Below, piece after piece: positions 36,454 to 44,245 of a stretch of 64,000 nt of DNA (the stretch's first letter is position 1; each line of letters starts with the position of its first letter). The position numbers and the translations under genes are program-made. Source of the DNA: Fimbriimonadales bacterium (GTDB taxonomy: Bacteria; Armatimonadota; Fimbriimonadia; Fimbriimonadales; Fimbriimonadaceae); contig JAOACB010000001.1 in assembly GCA_026418055.1 (NCBI GenBank), positions 1 through 64,000 of the forward strand, written 5' to 3'. The notes under the pieces are model-generated. The model saw only the letters and a program-made list of their open reading frames with translations, had not been told where the DNA came from and made no database searches.

Positions 36454-37533
36454 TCAGTCCTCCAGAATCTCGTAACGCGTGTTCCGCCGCTTGGGCACGA
36501 AACCGGCCCCTCGGATCAGACGCTCGAACTCGTCCGCGCTCAGGATGAACTTGCTGCCGGCCGCCGAGACCACGTTCTCCTCGATCATCACCGATCCGAA
36601 GTCGTTGGCACCATAGCGAAGGGCCGTTTGGGCTATCTTCGGCCCTTGGGTGAGGATCGACACCTGCAGGTTCGGAACGTTGTCCAGGAAGACCCTGCTG
36701 ACGGCGAGCGTCCGGAGGTAGTCCGCGGCATCGGCCTTGCGGGCGATCGGCAGCTTGGTCTCCTCGGGCTGGAAGTTCCAGCAGATGAACGCGCGGAAGG
36801 GCTCGCACTCGTCCTGGAGGTCGCGGATGCGCTTGAGGTGCTCGACCCTGTCCTCGAGGGTCTCGACGTGCCCGTACATCATGGATGCGGTGCTCTTGAG
36901 GCCCAGCTTCGCCGCAGCCCGCATGCAAGACAGCCAATCGTCCGTGGAGTCCTTGAGCGGAGCGATCTGGTCGCGCACCCGATCGACCAGGATCTCCCCG
37001 CCCGCACCGGGGATCGAGTGCAGGCCCGCCGCATGCAACCTACGCAGGCACTCCTCCAGCGAGAGCCTGCTGATCTTGGCGATGTAGATGATCTCGGTTG
37101 GGCTGAGAGCATGCAGGATGACCTGGGGAAACTTATCCAGAATCATCCGAAAGGTGCGCTCATACCAGTCGATCTTGAGCCGGGGATTCAGGCCTCCCTG
37201 GAACAGGATCTCCACGCCGCCCCTGTCGACGGTGTCCTGCACCTTGGCGAGGATCTCCTCGTCGGTGAGCAGGTATCCCTCGGGGTGACCCGGCTCGCGG
37301 TAGAAGGCGCAGAAGCTGCAACGCACCCAACAGACGTTCGTGTAGTTCAGGATGCGCCCGATCACGTAGGTGACCGTGTTGCCCGGCACGAGCTGCTGGC
37401 GACGGTGGTCGGCGAGGGCCGCCAGCTCGACCAGGTTCGGGTGTCGCAGAAGCTCCAGCGCTTCTTCGGGAGAGATCCGCTCGTTGCGGAACACTTTGTC
37501 GGCGATCGCGTCGATGGCGCAGAGGGTCGGCAT
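36454..37533 (-). CDS. mqnC: Cyclic dehypoxanthine futalosine synthase (radical SAM)
   Basis: 359 residues; radical SAM step in the futalosine pathway of menaquinone synthesis. The cluster motif is CWVRCSFCAFYREPGHPEGY (C-x3-C-x2-C, residues about 69-88). VEILFQGGLNPRLKIDWYE, LHSIPGAGGEILVDRVRD and STASMMYGHVETLEDRVEHL are hallmarks of MqnC, distinguishing it from MqnE and CofH. ATG 37533 follows a GGTAGAATCG element; the longer frame to 38022 is antisense noise. No other mqn gene is in the window. It implies menaquinone-based respiration. Confidence 0.95.
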   Translation of the reverse strand: MPTLCAIDAIADKVFRNERISPEEALELLRHPNLVELAALADHRRQQLVPGNTVTYVIGRILNYTNVCWVRCSFCAFYREPGHPEGYLLTDEEILAKVQDTVDRGGVEILFQGGLNPRLKIDWYERTFRMILDKFPQVILHALSPTEIIYIAKISRLSLEECLRRLHAAGLHSIPGAGGEILVDRVRDQIAPLKDSTDDWLSCMRAAAKLGLKSTASMMYGHVETLEDRVEHLKRIRDLQDECEPFRAFICWNFQPEETKLPIARKADAADYLRTLAVSRVFLDNVPNLQVSILTQGPKIAQTALRYGANDFGSVMIEENVVSAAGSKFILSADEFERLIRGAGFVPKRRNTRYEILED

Positions 37534-37544
37534 GGTTCCGAGCG

Positions 37545-37550
37545 ATTCTA
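37545..37550 (-). promoter_or_regulatory. -10-like element (TAGAAT) before mqnC
   Basis: Minus-strand GGTAGAATCGC, with TAGAAT 11 bases before the mqnC ATG. It matches the ribF element over 11 bases. Confidence 0.5.
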
Positions 37551-37582
37551 CCGACCGTCGGGTCCGTTCATCGGCCCCTGGA

Positions 37583-38692
37583 TCAGTCGGCTTCCTCGAG
37601 GAAGAACCTCCGAATCTCCTCCTGCAGGCTGTGGCTCGGCTGGAGAGGTTCGCCGAGGGCGCGCTCGTCGAAGGGGACATCTCCCGTTCGCGGCTGTTCC
37701 GAGTCCGCGATCCCCACGAGCGCGCCGCGCTCGCCCCATGCGGCCAACAGCAGTCGGGTCGGCAGCTTGCGGGCCTGATCCATGACTGGTCGGAGGAACC
37801 GCGCCTCGAATTGCAGCTGCAGCCAACCGAGACGCTCCCGATCCTCGGCCGCGCGCGCCCGGCGGAAGTCGGCGAGGTGGACGATGAGTCTGCGGGCCTG
37901 GAAAGCGTCTTCCGCCAACGTCTCGAAGGGAGGTTCCGATCGGTTCCTGAACCAAGCTCGGGGCTTCCTCCCCATGCGAGCCAGCTGGGCCAAGCCGTGC
38001 ACCCGGATGGAACCGGAAGCAACCCATGGAACCGTCGAAGGCTCGGAGGACCACGGCTCGTAGGCTCGCACCGAGCCCGGTCCCCAGGGCCAAAGGAGGT
38101 TGGCGGGCGGGAGACCCCGATCCATTCGCCGCTTGTTCACGTCGTGGTCCTGCAACAGATCGACGGAATCCTCAATCCAGCGTCGCAACCGCCGCTCCAA
38201 GTCCGCCGTCGCTTGGCGGTAGCCGACCTCGCGCAGGCGGGAGGCCCAAACCAAGTCGCACTCAGGAGGGGGCCACCTCGTTGCCCAAGCGTGGTCGGGA
38301 CCCTCTCCCTCGAGCAACAGGGTTTCGGCCGTGTCGAGCACACGGGCCGCCCCAATCAGTTCGGCGGCTTCGTGATCTTCCAGGTTGAGGGCATCCCAAA
38401 CGGAGTCCCCGTCGGTCCCGAGCAGGCTCACATGGAAGCAGGTGGCCCCCCAGGGCGGGCGCGCTCCGAAACAGGCCGCTGCCAAAGGCCCTGGCTCGAC
38501 GCTGTACCGGGCTGGGTCCAAACCAAGCCAAGCGGCCTCGGGGCTCGCCGTCGGTTGCTCGGTGGTTTGCAGCACCGACCGAACCGAAGCCGCCTGGGCC
38601 CAAGTAGTCAGACTCTCGCCGGCCCTGACGAGCACCGAATCCTGCTCATCGGCGCCCAGCCAGCCAGGGACCAGCACGGCGATGCGTCTCAC
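37583..38692 (-). CDS. Degenerate relative of 2,3-BPG-independent phosphoglycerate mutase (ApgM-like)
   Basis: About 369 residues from GTG 38692. Several ApgM landmarks remain: GPLAAACFGARPPWGATCFH, then a Val/Leu strand and DHEAAELIGA, DHDVNKRRMDRGLPPANLLW and IRVHGLAQLARMG. The metal-site motifs appear lost: the N-terminal DGxGD stretch is replaced by LVPGWLGADEQ, and the C-terminal DHxTP stretch by AAWGERGALVG. It is therefore probably not a mutase. The longer TTG start at 38761 would begin upstream of the nrdJ terminator hairpin, so GTG 38692, preceded by TATCTC at 7 bases, was chosen. Function unknown. Confidence 0.65.
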   Translation of the reverse strand: MRRIAVLVPGWLGADEQDSVLVRAGESLTTWAQAASVRSVLQTTEQPTASPEAAWLGLDPARYSVEPGPLAAACFGARPPWGATCFHVSLLGTDGDSVWDALNLEDHEAAELIGAARVLDTAETLLLEGEGPDHAWATRWPPPECDLVWASRLREVGYRQATADLERRLRRWIEDSVDLLQDHDVNKRRMDRGLPPANLLWPWGPGSVRAYEPWSSEPSTVPWVASGSIRVHGLAQLARMGRKPRAWFRNRSEPPFETLAEDAFQARRLIVHLADFRRARAAEDRERLGWLQLQFEARFLRPVMDQARKLPTRLLLAAWGERGALVGIADSEQPRTGDVPFDERALGEPLQPSHSLQEEIRRFFLEEAD

Positions 38693-38717
38693 GAGCTCGG
38701 AGATACCCGAAAGCGCC

Positions 38718-38743
38718 GGGGCGGGGCCTGCGGGCCCCGCCCC
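38718..38743 (-). terminator. Hairpin after nrdJ
   Basis: 11-bp GC stem (GGGGCGGGGCC with GGCCCCGCCCC) over a TGCG loop, 25 bases past the nrdJ stop. On the minus strand it is followed by GGCGCTTTCGG, so a poor T tract. Probable end of the nrdR-nrdJ transcript. Confidence 0.6.
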
Positions 38744-38767
38744 TCCCGAGCGTTCAGCCAACCGCGA

Positions 38768-41700
38768 TCAGCTGCAGCCGCTGGTTTCGCCGCAACTGTC
38801 GCACTTCAGGCAGGTTCCATTGCGCACCAGGGTGAACTGACCGCAGTTGCGGCAAGGGTCTCCCTCGTAGCCCTTCATTCGGGCTTCCCGGATCTTGCGG
38901 GCGAGCGCCTCCTGCTCTCCCTCGGCCTTGCCGGCCGCGACCGGCACCGGCACCGCAACGAAGGCTTCGGGCGACTCAAACGGCAGACGCTCCTGCCCCT
39001 TGGCCTCGAGGAACGCCCGATCTTCGGTGTGCCCGGCCCAGAACCCTCTCGAGTCGTGGCGCTCGTTTGCGACTCCGGGCACGTGCCCGTACACCGGGCC
39101 ACGCTCCTCCTCCTCAAGGTATTCCGGCGTCTCCGGGTGGCCAAGAGCGTCGCTGCGCAGGTCCTCGGGTTGCACCTGCACCAAGTCGCGCCGGTCGAGG
39201 TAGGAGAAGGCCAGTTCGCGGAACACGTAGTCGATCACCGACGTGGCCATCTTGATGTTGTCGTGGCCGAAGACCGTCCCGTTCGGCTCGAAGCGGGTGA
39301 ACACGAACGCATCGACGAACTCCTCGAGCGGCACACCGTATTGAAGGCCGAGCGACACGGCGATCGCGAAGCAGTTCATCAGCGAGCGGAAGGCGGCTCC
39401 CTCGCGGTGCATGTCGATGAAGATCTCGCCCAGCGAGCCGTCCTCGTATTCTCCCGTCCGCAGGTACACCTTGTGCCCACCGACCAGAGCCTTCTGCGTG
39501 TAGCCTCGGCGGCGCGGCGGCAGCGCGTGCCGCTTGGCGATGTAGCGGTACACGAGGGTCTTGGCGGCGGCCACGGCGGGAGCCTCCGGGCTGGGAGTCT
39601 GCGTGGCCGGAGCTGAGGCGGCTGCGGACCGGGCAGGGACGACGGGCTGGGGCTCCGCCTCTTCGAGCGTGGCCTCGAGGATGGCCGCGGCGGTATCGTC
39701 CGAGGCCGCGCTCAGAGGCTGGCTGAGCTTCGAGCCATCTCGGTACAGCGCGTTGGCCTTCAGACCAAGGCTCCATGAGAGGCGGTAGGCCTGGCTGACG
39801 TCGCGGATCGTCGCCTTGGCGGGTAGGTTGATCGTCTTGCTGATGGCGCCGCTCAGGAACGGTTGGGCCGCCGCCATCATCCGGATGTGGCCCTCGGCGC
39901 TGATGAAGCGTCTGCCGATCTTGCCGCACGGGTTCGCGCAGTCGAAAACCGGGTAGTGCTCCGGCGACAGGTGCGGCGCTCCCTCGATCGTCATGGCGCC
40001 GCACGCGTAGGTGTTGGCCGCCTCGATCTGCTCGCGGGTGAAACCCAGCGCCTGCAACATGTCGAAGCTCCAGTCGCCCAGCTGCTCGTCCGTGAACCCG
40101 AGCTTCGTTTTGCAGAAGTCCTCCCCCAAAACGTCCTTGTTGAACGCGAACTGGGTCTCGAACGCGCCCTTGAGCGCCCCCTCGAGCCTCTCTAGAGCCG
40201 CGTCGTCGAAACCCTTGGCTCGCAGCGCCTCGTGGCCGATCTCAGGAGAACCCCGCAGCGTGCCGTGGCCGAGGCAGTAGGCGACGATGTCCTCGATCTG
40301 CTCCTGGCTGTAGCCGAGTCGCTTCAGGGCATACGGGATGCTCTGGTTGATGATCTTGAAGTAGCCTCCGCCGGCCAGCTTCTTGAACTTCACCAAGGCG
40401 AAGTCCGGCTCGATGCCCGTGGTGTCGCAGTCCATCAAGAGGCCGATCGTGCCGGTGGGCGCCAGGACCGTCACCTGGGCGTTGCGGAATCCGTGCGCCT
40501 CGCCCGCCTGCAGGGCTTGGTCCCAGCACTCGCGAGCGGCGGCCAACAGGTCCTCGGGGCAGTAGGCCGGATCGATGCCAACGGGAGTGATGCTCAGGCC
40601 CTCGTACTCGGTTGCCGGCGCGTTGTAGGCGGCGCGGCGATGGTTGCGGATCACACGGAGCATCGGGGCGCGGTTCCTCTCGTAGCCGGGGAAGGGGCCC
40701 AGCTCGCGCGCCATCTCTGCCGAGGTCAGGTAGGCCTGGCCGCCGAGGATGGCCGTCAGCGCTCCCGCGATGGAGCGTGCTTCAGGGCTGTCGTATGGGA
40801 TGCCCATGCGCATGAGCAGCGCGCCGAGGTTCGCGTACCCCAAGCCGAGCGTTCGGAATTCGTAACTGAGCCGAGCGATCTCGGGGCTGGGGAACTGCGC
40901 CATCAGCACGCTGATCTCCAACACGATCGTCCACAGCCGGATCGCGTGGCGGTAGCCCTCGATGTCGAAGCGGCCGGTCCGCGGATCATAGAACTTGGTG
41001 AGGTTGATGCTCGCCAGGTTGCAGGCCGTGTCGTCGAGGAACATGTACTCGCTGCACGGGTTGCTGGCGTTGATGCGGCCGTCGTGCGGGCAGGTGTGCC
41101 ACTCGTTGATGGTGGTGTCGAACTGGACGCCCGGGTCGGCGCAGGCCCATGCGGAGTAGCAGATCTCGTCCCACAGCCTCTTGGCGGGCACCCTCTTGGC
41201 AACCGTGCCATCGGTGCGGTTGTGCAACTCCCAGTCCCCGCCTGAATCGAGAGCCTCGAAGAAGCTGTTGGGTATGCGCACAGAGTTGTTCGAATTCTGC
41301 CCGGACACCGTCGCATAGGCTTCGCTCTCGTAGCCGGTGTCGTAAATGGGGAAGTCCAGCTGCTGGATGCCCTGATGGGCGAGCTGGATGGTGCGCTCGA
41401 TGTAGTTCACGGGAACGCACGCCTCCTTCGCTCGGGCGATCGCGCGCCTCAGGCGCAGGTTCTTGCGAGGGTTGCAGCGCTCCTCGGTGGACAATCCTGC
41501 CGGCTCGGGGTTGTGGCATGCGTCCAAGACCTCGCTCAGGTGGCGCTGGTTGATCTGCGAGCCTGCGACGAGGCTGGCCACCTTCTGTTCCTCGACCACC
41601 TTCCACCGGATGAACTGCTCGATGTCGGGGTGGTCGATGTCGAGGCACACCATCTTGGCGGCCCTGCGCGTGGTGCCGCCGGACTTGATGGCTCCGGCGC

Positions 41701-42406
41701 TGCGGTCGCCGACCTTGAGGAAACTCATGAGGCCGCTGCTGCGCCCGCCGCCGCTCAGCTTCTCGTTCTCGCCGCGGATCGGGCTGAAGTTGGTGCCGAC
41801 GCCCGAACCGTACTTGAAGATCCTGGCCTCGCGCGTCCAGAGGTCCATAATGCCCCCATCGTTGACCAGATCGTCCTTCACGCTCAGGATGAAGCAGGCG
41901 TGCGGCTGGGGTCGCTCGTAAGCGTTCTCGCTCCGCCTCACCTCCCTGGTCTCCGGATCGACGTAGTAGTGGCCCTGCGGGACACCCGCGATCCCGTAGG
42001 CGAAGTAGAGGCCGGTGTTGAACCACTGCGGGCTGTTGGGTGCGGCGATCTGCCGGGCCATCATGTGCACCAGCTCGTCGTAGAACACCTGAGCGTCGAG
42101 GTCGCTGGCGAAGTAGCCGTGGCGCTTGCCCCAATCGGTCCAGCAACCCGCGAGCCGGTGGAACACTTGGCGCGAGTCGGTCTCGGAGCCGAGGCTGCCG
42201 TCGGGCTGGGGCACCCCGGCCTTCCGGAAGTACTTCTGGGCGAGGATGTCCGTGGCCACTTGGGACCAATCCTCCGGAACCATCACGTTCTCCATGCGGA
42301 ACACGACGGAGCCGTCCGGATTGCGGATCTCGCTGGTTCGCGGCTCGAAGCGGATGCCGTCGTAGGGGTCCTTCCCTGGCTTGGTGAAGTATCGCTTGAT
42401 GATCAT
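38768..42406 (-). CDS. nrdJ: Vitamin B12-dependent ribonucleotide reductase (class II)
   Basis: 1212 residues; reduces ribonucleotides to deoxyribonucleotides with adenosylcobalamin, without oxygen. The N-terminus ([18 protein letters not shown]) and [20 protein letters not shown] (catalytic N-C-E loop, near residue 446) are typical. [20 protein letters not shown] and [12 protein letters not shown] are family blocks, and an internal TSRACADP-like position reads [18 protein letters not shown]. The C-terminal end carries a CRNCGQ and [13 protein letters not shown] cysteine cluster that can reduce the active site or bind zinc. Residues about 900-960 form a low-complexity Ala/Pro/Glu linker. It lies 41 bases after nrdR and probably shares its promoter. 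Confidence 0.97.
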   Translation of the reverse strand: MIIKRYFTKPGKDPYDGIRFEPRTSEIRNPDGSVVFRMENVMVPEDWSQVATDILAQKYFRKAGVPQPDGSLGSETDSRQVFHRLAGCWTDWGKRHGYFASDLDAQVFYDELVHMMARQIAAPNSPQWFNTGLYFAYGIAGVPQGHYYVDPETREVRRSENAYERPQPHACFILSVKDDLVNDGGIMDLWTREARIFKYGSGVGTNFSPIRGENEKLSGGGRSSGLMSFLKVGDRSAGAIKSGGTTRRAAKMVCLDIDHPDIEQFIRWKVVEEQKVASLVAGSQINQRHLSEVLDACHNPEPAGLSTEERCNPRKNLRLRRAIARAKEACVPVNYIERTIQLAHQGIQQLDFPIYDTGYESEAYATVSGQNSNNSVRIPNSFFEALDSGGDWELHNRTDGTVAKRVPAKRLWDEICYSAWACADPGVQFDTTINEWHTCPHDGRINASNPCSEYMFLDDTACNLASINLTKFYDPRTGRFDIEGYRHAIRLWTIVLEISVLMAQFPSPEIARLSYEFRTLGLGYANLGALLMRMGIPYDSPEARSIAGALTAILGGQAYLTSAEMARELGPFPGYERNRAPMLRVIRNHRRAAYNAPATEYEGLSITPVGIDPAYCPEDLLAAARECWDQALQAGEAHGFRNAQVTVLAPTGTIGLLMDCDTTGIEPDFALVKFKKLAGGGYFKIINQSIPYALKRLGYSQEQIEDIVAYCLGHGTLRGSPEIGHEALRAKGFDDAALERLEGALKGAFETQFAFNKDVLGEDFCKTKLGFTDEQLGDWSFDMLQALGFTREQIEAANTYACGAMTIEGAPHLSPEHYPVFDCANPCGKIGRRFISAEGHIRMMAAAQPFLSGAISKTINLPAKATIRDVSQAYRLSWSLGLKANALYRDGSKLSQPLSAASDDTAAAILEATLEEAEPQPVVPARSAAASAPATQTPSPEAPAVAAAKTLVYRYIAKRHALPPRRRGYTQKALVGGHKVYLRTGEYEDGSLGEIFIDMHREGAAFRSLMNCFAIAVSLGLQYGVPLEEFVDAFVFTRFEPNGTVFGHDNIKMATSVIDYVFRELAFSYLDRRDLVQVQPEDLRSDALGHPETPEYLEEEERGPVYGHVPGVANERHDSRGFWAGHTEDRAFLEAKGQERLPFESPEAFVAVPVPVAAGKAEGEQEALARKIREARMKGYEGDPCRNCGQFTLVRNGTCLKCDSCGETSGCS

Positions 42407-42447
42407 CGTTGGGTTTTCCTCTCCGTGACTCTTGGAAGCCGGGCCTC

Positions 42448-42909
42448 TCAGCGCCGCTCGTCGGCCGGCACCGTGCTGGCGATCTGGACGAAATCGCTGG
42501 GCGACTGGAACTCCCGATACACGCTGGCGAAGCGCACGTAGGCGACGGGGTCGATGGTGCGCAGCTTCTCCATCACCCGCTCACCGATCTGCCATGAGGG
42601 CGCCTCGTCCTCGAAATCGGTCTGCAGCGACCTCTCCACCTCGTAGGCGGCCAGCCTCAGGGTCTCGATCGAGACGGGCCGCTTGTGGCAGGCGGTGATC
42701 ATGCCGTTGAGCACCTTGTCGACGCTGAACGCCTCGCGCGTGCCGTCCCGCTTCACCACCATGAGGCGAGGCGTTTCGGGCTCCTCGTACGTCGTAAACC
42801 TGCGGAGGCACTGCAGGCACTCCCGCCGCCTCCGGATCGCCCGGTCGTCTCGCGCCGGCCGGGAGTCGAACACTCTGTGCTCGGGATGCCCGCAATAAGG
42901 GCAACGCAT
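42448..42909 (-). CDS. nrdR: Transcriptional repressor NrdR
   Basis: 153 residues; ATP/dATP-sensing repressor of ribonucleotide reductase genes. The N-terminal zinc ribbon is [18 protein letters not shown] plus [15 protein letters not shown], and the ATP-cone follows ([20 protein letters not shown], residues about 50-69, and ACHKRPV). ATG 42909 begins with the family N-terminus and has GGGAGGG (42926-42920) about 10 bases upstream; a longer frame to 42939 was rejected. It precedes nrdJ in the same direction. A consensus promoter with a palindrome in its spacer lies 36 to 64 bases upstream, fitting autoregulation. Confidence 0.96.
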   Translation of the reverse strand: MRCPYCGHPEHRVFDSRPARDDRAIRRRRECLQCLRRFTTYEEPETPRLMVVKRDGTREAFSVDKVLNGMITACHKRPVSIETLRLAAYEVERSLQTDFEDEAPSWQIGERVMEKLRTIDPVAYVRFASVYREFQSPSDFVQIASTVPADERR

Positions 42910-42944
42910 GTCTACCAACCCTCCCACATCTTGAGCCAAGGTGC

Positions 42945-42973
42945 ATCATACACCACAATCTGTGGGATGTCAA
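42945..42973 (-). promoter_or_regulatory. Sigma-70 promoter of nrdR-nrdJ with NrdR-box-like operator
   Basis: On the minus strand: TTGACA (42973-42968, perfect), 17-base spacer, TATGAT (42950-42945). The spacer holds the palindrome CCACA-GAT-TGTGG (42965-42953), positioned to block polymerase. It resembles NrdR boxes (ACACwATATnTwGTGT) in its CACA/TGTG arms but is shorter. Only one box is seen, whereas NrdR often uses two. Confidence 0.75.
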
Positions 42974-43036
42974 GGTCCATGCGCAGCAGAGAAAGATCTG
43001 CCTCTCCCCAGAGCGTTCGGCGGTGGCCGCGCGGCT

Positions 43037-43337
43037 TCACCCGACTCGGGCCAGTTCGGCCGACTCCGCGCTCGCGCGGATCGCGTCCGTGAGACTGCAG
43101 AACCACCAGTTCCGCGTCGTCGGTGGGGTTGTGTGGCTCCCCGCGGAGGATGCGGCCGACGAATTGGTGCCTGGGTCGAGGGCCTCCGGCACGGACGGGT
43201 CTGACCGCATGTCGAACAGGCGGCTTTCCCTCTGCTGGAACGGCTCGGTCTCGAGCTCGCAACCCTCGCTTTAGATTGCGTTGCGCCGGACCGCCCTTGG
43301 TTTCGAAGATGCGGCTGGCCATCAGACGGCGTTCCAA
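43037..43337 (-). pseudogene. Frameshifted coding remnant near nrdR
   Basis: Minus-strand coding signal (third positions mostly G/C, ordinary amino-acid composition) begins LERRLMASRIFETKGGPAQR in one frame and continues in another as EGCELETEPFQQRESRLFDM to a TGA at 43039-43037. A TAA at 43273-43271 closes the second frame at the junction, so a frameshift near 43262-43273 is implied. A short intact frame from ATG 43210 (57 codons) also exists. No family is recognised. It lies in the same frame as, and 12 bases after, the interrupted gene at 43350. Confidence 0.45.
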
Positions 43338-43349
43338 GTCGTTTGCAGC

Positions 43350-43925
43350 CTAGAACGCCTCCACCGCCCGGGTCGCACCGTACCAGAAGCGGACGAGCGG
43401 CACGGCGACGTCATCCGCGTCTCGGCTCTCGCCGTAGGCTTCCGCCAGCCGTCGGGCGATCAGGTCGCAGCTGGCTGCGTACCGACACTCGGGCTCGGGA
43501 CATCTCGTCTGCACTAGGGTGCGATCCAGTCTGTTCACTTGAGGGTCGATTCGAGGGTCGCCTCCCGATGGCTGCTCCCGGCGCAACCCGCCTCCGAAGC
43601 CCGGCAAGCCGCGCCTCCAGTGCCACACGGTTCGGCAGAAGCGCGAGTCCGCGATGTCCCCCGTGTCGGCATGGCGCTCGGGCACTCAGACGGGGATGCG
43701 GAGGCCGAAGCCGACCATGAGGCGCGGGCGGGTGGGACGCTTTGCTGCCAGCGTTCCCTTCGCCTCCATGCTCCTCGCCACCAGTTGCTGGCACGGAACT
43801 GGGAAGCCCGCCGGAAGCGCGGCGATCGGTTTCCGCTTCTGCAGGCGGTTGGGAATCGCGATGGACACGACGTCCAGCCGCCCGCAACCCAGCACGGCTT
43901 GCATGTTGGGGCAGGTACGCTCCAC
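43350..43925 (-). pseudogene. Unknown gene interrupted by an in-frame TGA
   Basis: From GTG 43925 (or ATG 43904) the minus frame reads VERTCPNMQAVLGCGRLDVV, LVARSMEAKGTLAAKRPTR and RLMVGFGLRIPV, then TGA at 43688-43686, and continues without shift as VPERHADTGDIADSRFCRTV to CPEPECRYAASCDLIARRLA and VRFWYGATRAVEAF with TAG at 43352-43350. Third positions are strongly G/C on both sides of the TGA, and other frames show Ser/Arg/Cys-rich shadow composition, so both halves look genuinely coding. The simplest reading is a nonsense-mutated or recently decayed gene. Two separate short genes, or a selenocysteine codon, are less likely. Family unknown. Confidence 0.5.
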
Positions 43926-44181
43926 GGCAAGCTCGCGGCCGACCTGCCTCGGCCGTTTGGTAACAGGATCGGTCAGAGGTCGGCAGGACTCTAATGCGCG
44001 AGGGGAACATCCGGGCATGGTGGCGCCCCGTGCCGGGCACGACGACTCCCTCCCGACACCTCGCCATGGCGCCGCAGGGTACCGTGAGCTGGGCGCGGTA
44101 GAATCGCGAACCAATTCGGGCGCCCGATCGTCTCAACGAAGGAGACCGAGGCGATCAAGAGCGGTTTCGCGGGTCGGGACT
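43926..44181 (+). other. Non-coding or decayed stretch
   Basis: No convincing gene. A GGTAGAATCG string on the plus strand (44097-44106) matches the -10-like elements of ribF and mqnC, but no start codon follows at a suitable distance. On the minus strand a frame reading LLIASVSFVETIGRPNWFAI lacks a credible start and could be a further remnant. Confidence 0.35.
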
Positions 44182-44211
44182 TTGCGATTGCGGACTCGTT
44201 GGGGTTAAACT
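44182..44211 (+). promoter_or_regulatory. Promoter of the 712-residue lipoprotein
   Basis: TTGCGA (44182-44187), 18 bases, TAAACT (44206-44211). A GGGAGGA site and ATG 44246 follow, giving a conventional leader of about 28 bases. Confidence 0.55.
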
Positions 44212-44245
44212 GTCGGCGCCAGAATTCTGGGAGGACTCGAGAAGC

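Noticed and set aside
43535-43930. Minus-strand 131-codon frame overlapping the interrupted gene
   Set aside because: Ser/Arg/Cys/Trp-rich composition and poor third-position bias mark it as a shadow of the adjacent frame.
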